From Bacteroidota bacterium (GTDB taxonomy: Bacteria; Bacteroidota; Bacteroidia; Bacteroidales; UBA10428): a stretch of DNA of 9,572 nucleotides. Under the pieces are notes generated by a model. It was not told where the DNA came from. It was given only the letters and a program-made list of their open reading frames with translations, and did no database searches. Location of the stretch: contig JAHEEB010000095.1 of assembly GCA_024640925.1 (NCBI GenBank), forward strand, positions 1 to 9,572. The letters are read 5' to 3'. Of this stretch, positions 6,288 to 9,572 are shown in pieces. Position 1 is the first letter of the stretch. Each line of letters begins with the position of its first letter. The translations under genes and the position numbers were made by a program.

Positions 6288-6833
6288 ATGGATATTATTC
6301 TATCAAAGAAAGAATTACGCAAAGAGGTCAAATCTCTCAAATTGCAGATAACATCCAAACAGAAGCTGGTATCTTCAGCAATCATATTTGAGAAAATTGA
6401 AAACATTGAAATATTTCAAAAAGCAAAAACTATACTTTTATACTGGTCCCTTGATGATGAAGTAGCCACCCACAACCATGTTAAAAAATGGAGTACACAA
6501 AAGAAAGTGTTGTTGCCTGTTATTGATAAGGATGAATTAGTAATAAGGGAATTTACTGATGAAGGATTAATGAAAGAATCTTTACGATTTGGAATAAAGG
6601 AACCCATTGGAGAAAATTTTGTTCAGCTGGAACAGATAGATCTGGTTGTAGTTCCTGGAATAGCCTTTGATAAGAACAATAACCGGTTAGGTCGTGGAAA
6701 AGGGTATTATGATAAACTGTTGCCAAAACTAATTTCTGCTTACAAAATTGGTGTTTGTTACAGATTACAGCTGTTGGAAGAAATTCCTTTTGATGAGAAA
6801 GATGTAAAAATGGATTTTGTTGTAACAGATTGA
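6288..6833 (+). CDS. ygfA: 5-formyltetrahydrofolate cyclo-ligase
   Basis: This cytoplasmic enzyme uses ATP to convert 5-formyltetrahydrofolate to 5,10-methenyltetrahydrofolate, rescuing the folate storage form for one-carbon metabolism. At 181 residues it has the usual length. Visible signatures are SKKELRKEVK (6-15, N-terminal ATP and folate contact region), YWSLDDEVAT (52-61), VVPGIAFD (121-128) and the glycine-rich LGRGKGYYD (134-142). The C-terminal block reads IPFDEKDVKMDFVVTD; the position often held by His before the conserved Asp is Lys171. I chose ATG 6288 because MDIILSKKELRK is a normal family N-terminus. The frame extends up to a TTG at 6252, but the 12 extra residues (CNSRSGSSHYE) resemble nothing in the family. 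It converges on the secreted-protein gene with 27 bases between their ends. Confidence 0.93.
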   Translation: MDIILSKKELRKEVKSLKLQITSKQKLVSSAIIFEKIENIEIFQKAKTILLYWSLDDEVATHNHVKKWSTQKKVLLPVIDKDELVIREFTDEGLMKESLRFGIKEPIGENFVQLEQIDLVVVPGIAFDKNNNRLGRGKGYYDKLLPKLISAYKIGVCYRLQLLEEIPFDEKDVKMDFVVTD

Positions 6834-6860
6834 CGCGCATGGCATCATAATTTTCTTGTT

Positions 6861-8435
6861 CTATTCAAAAACAACTATTTTACTTGTTTGATGATAATCC
6901 TTGCCTGAGATTCGCACAATGTAAATTCCACATAACAAATCACTTAAAGAAAAAACAAGAAAGGATTTTCCGGATAATATATTGTCACTGAATAAATTCC
7001 GTTCAATATTTCCAGCAGAATTTATTAGTTCTATTTTCAGAAAATCGTCTTTCTCTAGATACAGTGAAATGTTAAGTTCCCCTCTGGCATATAAAAAAAG
7101 GATTTTATTTGCTGCCTTTTGAATGAATTCTTGAGATGTTAAAGAACTGACAAATTCATCTTCTTCAAAATCCTCAACATCAATAATATCTATGAATTTA
7201 CCGGAAAAATCAAATCCCCTTAGCTCAATAAATGCAGTATTGTCAGGTAGTTCAACTGTTTCGTTAATTAGTATTTGAGTATCTGGAACGGCTTGATAAA
7301 TAGTTCCCTTCTCCAATATATTCCCAGTCGAATCACAATAAACAAGCTGTATGCTTGATTTTGAAAAAACTCCAAACTTACCTGTAAGTAGGTGAGAGAG
7401 ACTATCATAGTGCAATCGCTCCGACACAGCTCCCGTCAGGTTTGCTCTCAGTATTGGACCTTTCAGGGAAGTAGATGCAAAATACTCTGTAAAAACAAGA
7501 GTATCAAGATTTGGAGACAGATTAACCAAGGGACTCATGGCTTCAATGGCCATGAAATTTACATTATTCTCGACATAAACTTCTGTATTTGCCCCCAAAT
7601 CAGGGTATTCAGCTTTATCATCAATATCATATAAACAAACATAGGTCTGTTCATCCCTTTCATCAACAAATGCAATCCAGCCTTCGGGCGAATCTGAAAA
7701 AACTTTTCCCCTTTCAGGCGTATATTCAACACCATAGATTCCCGGTTCTATTTCCCCCAGAAATGCCTTTGAAAAAGGTGAAATTCTAACACACTTACTA
7801 CCAAATATGCTGTTTTTTCTGATTGGAAAATATACCCTGAAATTTTGAAAATCCTCTAAAAAAGCATGTTGTGTTTGGACTTCTGCCACATTCATCATAC
7901 CAATGTTCACCAAGTTTGCTCCATCATTAACCATTGAATTTTGATATTTTATCAGGGTGGAATTTTTATAGACAGTTATTTGTTTTTCAAACTTAATACC
8001 CGGAAAAGTATTTATCTCTGTTTCACTGGAAAGCCTTAATATTATTGAATCAGCTGTTCTAAATAATAATGTATCATGATATTTACCAAAAGTAAGAACA
8101 GGCGAAGGAGGCCATTGTTCTGGGCTGCACCAGGTTTCTATACCTCCAAACCCCCAATCCTGGCTAAAAGGTGATTCTCCCTTTATGGGATCGTAAATTA
8201 GTCCATAGGTTAACGGATTTAGAATTAAAAAGGTATCAATTCCAAAATCATACTGTAGAATATTGCCACCCATGGAAGGAACTATGGCTGTTGAAATATA
8301 ATTATTCCTAATTACCATTGCTTCCCAATTCCAGTTTAAATAACCGGTAGTTTTATAATATTCCAGAGAGTCGGTTTGAGAAAACACAAAACAATAATTA
8401 AAGGTCAGTAATAAGAGTAATTTACCTGATTTCAT
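6861..8435 (-). CDS. Secreted DUF4380/mutarotase-fold-like protein with a type IX secretion sorting C-terminus
   Basis: This 524-residue protein has a signal peptide (MKSGKLLLLL then a hydrophobic stretch, with likely cleavage around residues 19-20 in VFSQ). Residues ~38-325 resemble DUF4380/galactose-mutarotase-fold proteins: STAIVPSMGGNILQYDFG (48-65), then the aromatic motif WGFGGIETWCSPEQWPPSP (94-112), and SPLVNLSPNLDTLVFTEYF (301-319), where this fold usually ends its main sheet. Residues ~443-524 look like a Por-type sorting domain, ending GIYIVRISGKDYHQTSKIVV (503-522), which in Bacteroidota directs export through the type IX system. It is probably a surface or secreted carbohydrate-linked protein; no catalytic residues can be named, so an enzyme role is not claimed. 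It is divergent from another exported protein starting at 8688. Confidence 0.8.
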   Translation of the reverse strand: MKSGKLLLLLTFNYCFVFSQTDSLEYYKTTGYLNWNWEAMVIRNNYISTAIVPSMGGNILQYDFGIDTFLILNPLTYGLIYDPIKGESPFSQDWGFGGIETWCSPEQWPPSPVLTFGKYHDTLLFRTADSIILRLSSETEINTFPGIKFEKQITVYKNSTLIKYQNSMVNDGANLVNIGMMNVAEVQTQHAFLEDFQNFRVYFPIRKNSIFGSKCVRISPFSKAFLGEIEPGIYGVEYTPERGKVFSDSPEGWIAFVDERDEQTYVCLYDIDDKAEYPDLGANTEVYVENNVNFMAIEAMSPLVNLSPNLDTLVFTEYFASTSLKGPILRANLTGAVSERLHYDSLSHLLTGKFGVFSKSSIQLVYCDSTGNILEKGTIYQAVPDTQILINETVELPDNTAFIELRGFDFSGKFIDIIDVEDFEEDEFVSSLTSQEFIQKAANKILFLYARGELNISLYLEKDDFLKIELINSAGNIERNLFSDNILSGKSFLVFSLSDLLCGIYIVRISGKDYHQTSKIVVFE

Positions 8436-8454
8436 GGTACCTTTGCTTTTCCAT

Positions 8455-8486
8455 CAAAAATAATATAATATAGCTCATTCTTCAAG
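8455..8486 (-). promoter_or_regulatory. Bacteroidota-type promoter for the secreted DUF4380-like gene
   Basis: Read on the minus strand, TATTTTTG (8462-8455) matches the Bacteroidota -7 consensus TAnnTTTG exactly. It is preceded, 20 bases upstream, by CTTG (8486-8483), a three-of-four match to the -33 TTTG. Transcription would begin about 15 bases before the ATG at 8435, a short but plausible leader. Confidence 0.45.
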
Positions 8487-8572
8487 TTGTACAGTTTCGG
8501 ACTTAAGACTTCTTTATTCTTGTGTAAGAAATCAAAACGTTCATCAGGATAAGTAATAGAACTATCAATCTG

Positions 8573-8599
8573 TATAAATATTTCACTGAATTATTTATA
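8573..8599. repeat. 8-bp A/T inverted repeat upstream of the ELW-repeat gene
   Basis: TATAAATA (8573-8580) and TATTTATA (8592-8599) are perfect inverted copies spaced by 11 bases, giving 19 bases between centres. They end 20 bases before the candidate -7 element at 8620, where a -33 box would be expected, so a regulator could bind here. The sites are pure A/T and may be chance. Confidence 0.25.
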
Positions 8600-8619
8600 A
8601 TCAAATCCATGTAGTTTTA

Positions 8620-8627
8620 TACTTTTG
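8620..8627 (+). promoter_or_regulatory. Candidate -7 promoter element for the ELW-repeat gene
   Basis: TACTTTTG matches TAnnTTTG exactly and lies 60 bases before the start codon at 8688, implying a leader of about 50-55 bases. No TTTG -33 element is present at the usual 19-21 base spacing, which might mean activator dependence or a chance match. Confidence 0.4.
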
Positions 8628-8687
8628 CCATGATTAAAACCAAACTTTTCCGATTTATAAGTATATATTAATCAATAATCCTTAATA

Positions 8688-9572
8688 ATGACAACAAAGA
8701 GAATCTTTTTGACACTAATTTTGTGCATTTCTTTATACTCTGTTTATGCACAAACGACTATCCAGATTGTAAAAGATATTAATACTGCAGGCAGTTCAAC
8801 TATATCAAATTTTGCCATATTTAACAGCAAACTATATTTTTCTTGTGATGACGGTGAAAATGGCGCTGAGTTATGGGTTTCTGACGGGACCCAGGCCGGA
8901 ACAGTTCTTTTCAAAAATATAGTGCCTGGCAATGGAAGTTCATCACCATATAATTTTTTTGTATTCAATAAAAAATTATATTTTGTTGCTACCGATCCCA
9001 ATTATGGAAGGGAACTTTTTGTTACTGATGGGAATGCCGATAGCACAAAAGTTTTAATTGATATTAATACTGCAGGTGATGCTAACCCATCTGAACTCAT
9101 TTTATATAAAAATAAAATGTTTTTTAGTGCATCCGATGATATAAATGGTAGAGAATTATGGTCTTCCGATGGTACTAAAGCAGGTACAGCCATGTTTAAA
9201 AATTTAAATGCAGTTGATGGTAGTAGTCCACAAAACTTCTGTATTGTTAACGAAAAGTTATTTTTCAGTGCAATAGATCAGAATTCTGGAAATGAATTGT
9301 GGATTTCTGATGGAACTGTAAATAATACAACCTTGTTAAAGGATATTAATACAGGAGCTTCAAACTCTGATCCTAAAAATTTGATTGCCTTTAATAATAA
9401 GCTTTATTTTACAGCTTCAGATACAACAAATGGCAATGAACTGTGGACTTCCGATGGAACTACTGAAGGATCTGTACTCCTTAAAAATATCGTCAGCGGT
9501 TCTAATAGTAGTGATGCTGCCGATTTCGAAATTTATAAAAGTAAACTATATTTTGTGGCTAATTCGGACAAT
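8688..9572 (+). CDS. Secreted ELWxSDGT tandem-repeat protein, 5' part (gene continues beyond the window)
   Basis: The frame stays open from ATG 8688 to the window edge, giving 295 residues without a stop. Residues 1-21 are a signal peptide (MTTKRIF, hydrophobic core, VYA|QT). The rest is built of ~47-residue repeats of the form (K)(D/N)I(N/V)..G.s.p..f..(y/f)n.KLYF.a.d...G.ELW.SDGT..GT. The ELW cores begin at residues 61, 109 (degenerate ELF, with DGN in place of DGT), 156, 203 and 251, spaced 48, 47, 47 and 48; a sixth unit is cut by the edge. Such ELWxSDGT (hyalin-like) repeats are common in large surface proteins of Bacteroidota, probably forming a beta-propeller or solenoid, and often end in a type IX sorting domain, which would lie outside this window. 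The function is unknown. The 8744-9193 frames on the opposite strand are shadows of these repeats. Confidence 0.88.
   Translation, partial: MTTKRIFLTLILCISLYSVYAQTTIQIVKDINTAGSSTISNFAIFNSKLYFSCDDGENGAELWVSDGTQAGTVLFKNIVPGNGSSSPYNFFVFNKKLYFVATDPNYGRELFVTDGNADSTKVLIDINTAGDANPSELILYKNKMFFSASDDINGRELWSSDGTKAGTAMFKNLNAVDGSSPQNFCIVNEKLFFSAIDQNSGNELWISDGTVNNTTLLKDINTGASNSDPKNLIAFNNKLYFTASDTTNGNELWTSDGTTEGSVLLKNIVSGSNSSDAADFEIYKSKLYFVANSDN

Noticed and set aside
6834..6860. Terminator between the convergent folate enzyme and secreted-protein genes
   Set aside because: Only very short pairings (such as ATG/CAT and TTGTT/AACAA) are present, with no stable stem followed by a T-run.
8744..9193. Two minus-strand frames of 85 and 63 codons
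   Set aside because: They lie opposite the ELW-repeat gene, which has a signal peptide and regular repeats; the minus frames merely mirror the repeats.

Overview
The window looks like chromosome from a marine or anaerobic-type Bacteroidota, perhaps near Marinilabiliales/Prolixibacteraceae; the order-level guess is weak. The grounds are AT-rich DNA with poor Shine-Dalgarno sites, a secreted protein with a C-terminal domain like the type IX secretion sorting signal, a secreted protein built of ELWxSDGT repeats, and TAnnTTTG-type promoter elements. No rRNA, tRNA, CRISPR array or insertion sequence was seen.

Positions 2-2662 (+) are the 3' end of an operon for a membrane complex related to group 4 [NiFe] hydrogenases and complex I. 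It holds the C-terminus of a proton-pumping antiporter subunit (HyfF/NuoL-M-N type), a large subunit made of fused NuoC-like and NuoD-like parts, and a small subunit made of a ferredoxin domain fused to a NuoB-like part. The large subunit has lost the cysteine pairs that bind Ni-Fe. The small subunit has lost three of the four cysteines expected for the proximal (N2-like) cluster. This is therefore not a hydrogenase. It fits the energy-converting-hydrogenase-related (Ehr) class, whose electron acceptor is unsettled, and the order antiporter - large - small matches ehr operons as I remember them.

Positions 2878-4851 (+) encode a KefB-type cation:proton antiporter with regulatory RCK domains. 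It converges on a three-gene minus-strand set (6098 to 4860) for a small membrane protein, an aspartate/glutamate racemase-family enzyme with Ser in place of the first catalytic Cys, and a 63-residue ferredoxin. A 9-bp perfect hairpin overlaps the ends of both converging units and probably serves as a two-way terminator.

Positions 6288-6833 (+) encode 5-formyltetrahydrofolate cyclo-ligase. It converges on a 524-residue secreted protein (8435 to 6861, -) with a DUF4380-like, mutarotase-fold body and a sorting-type C-terminus. From a divergent 252-bp promoter region, a second secreted protein with tandem ~47-residue repeats starts at 8688 (+) and runs off the window. The first half is thus ion- and electron-linked energy metabolism at the membrane, and the last quarter is exported proteins.
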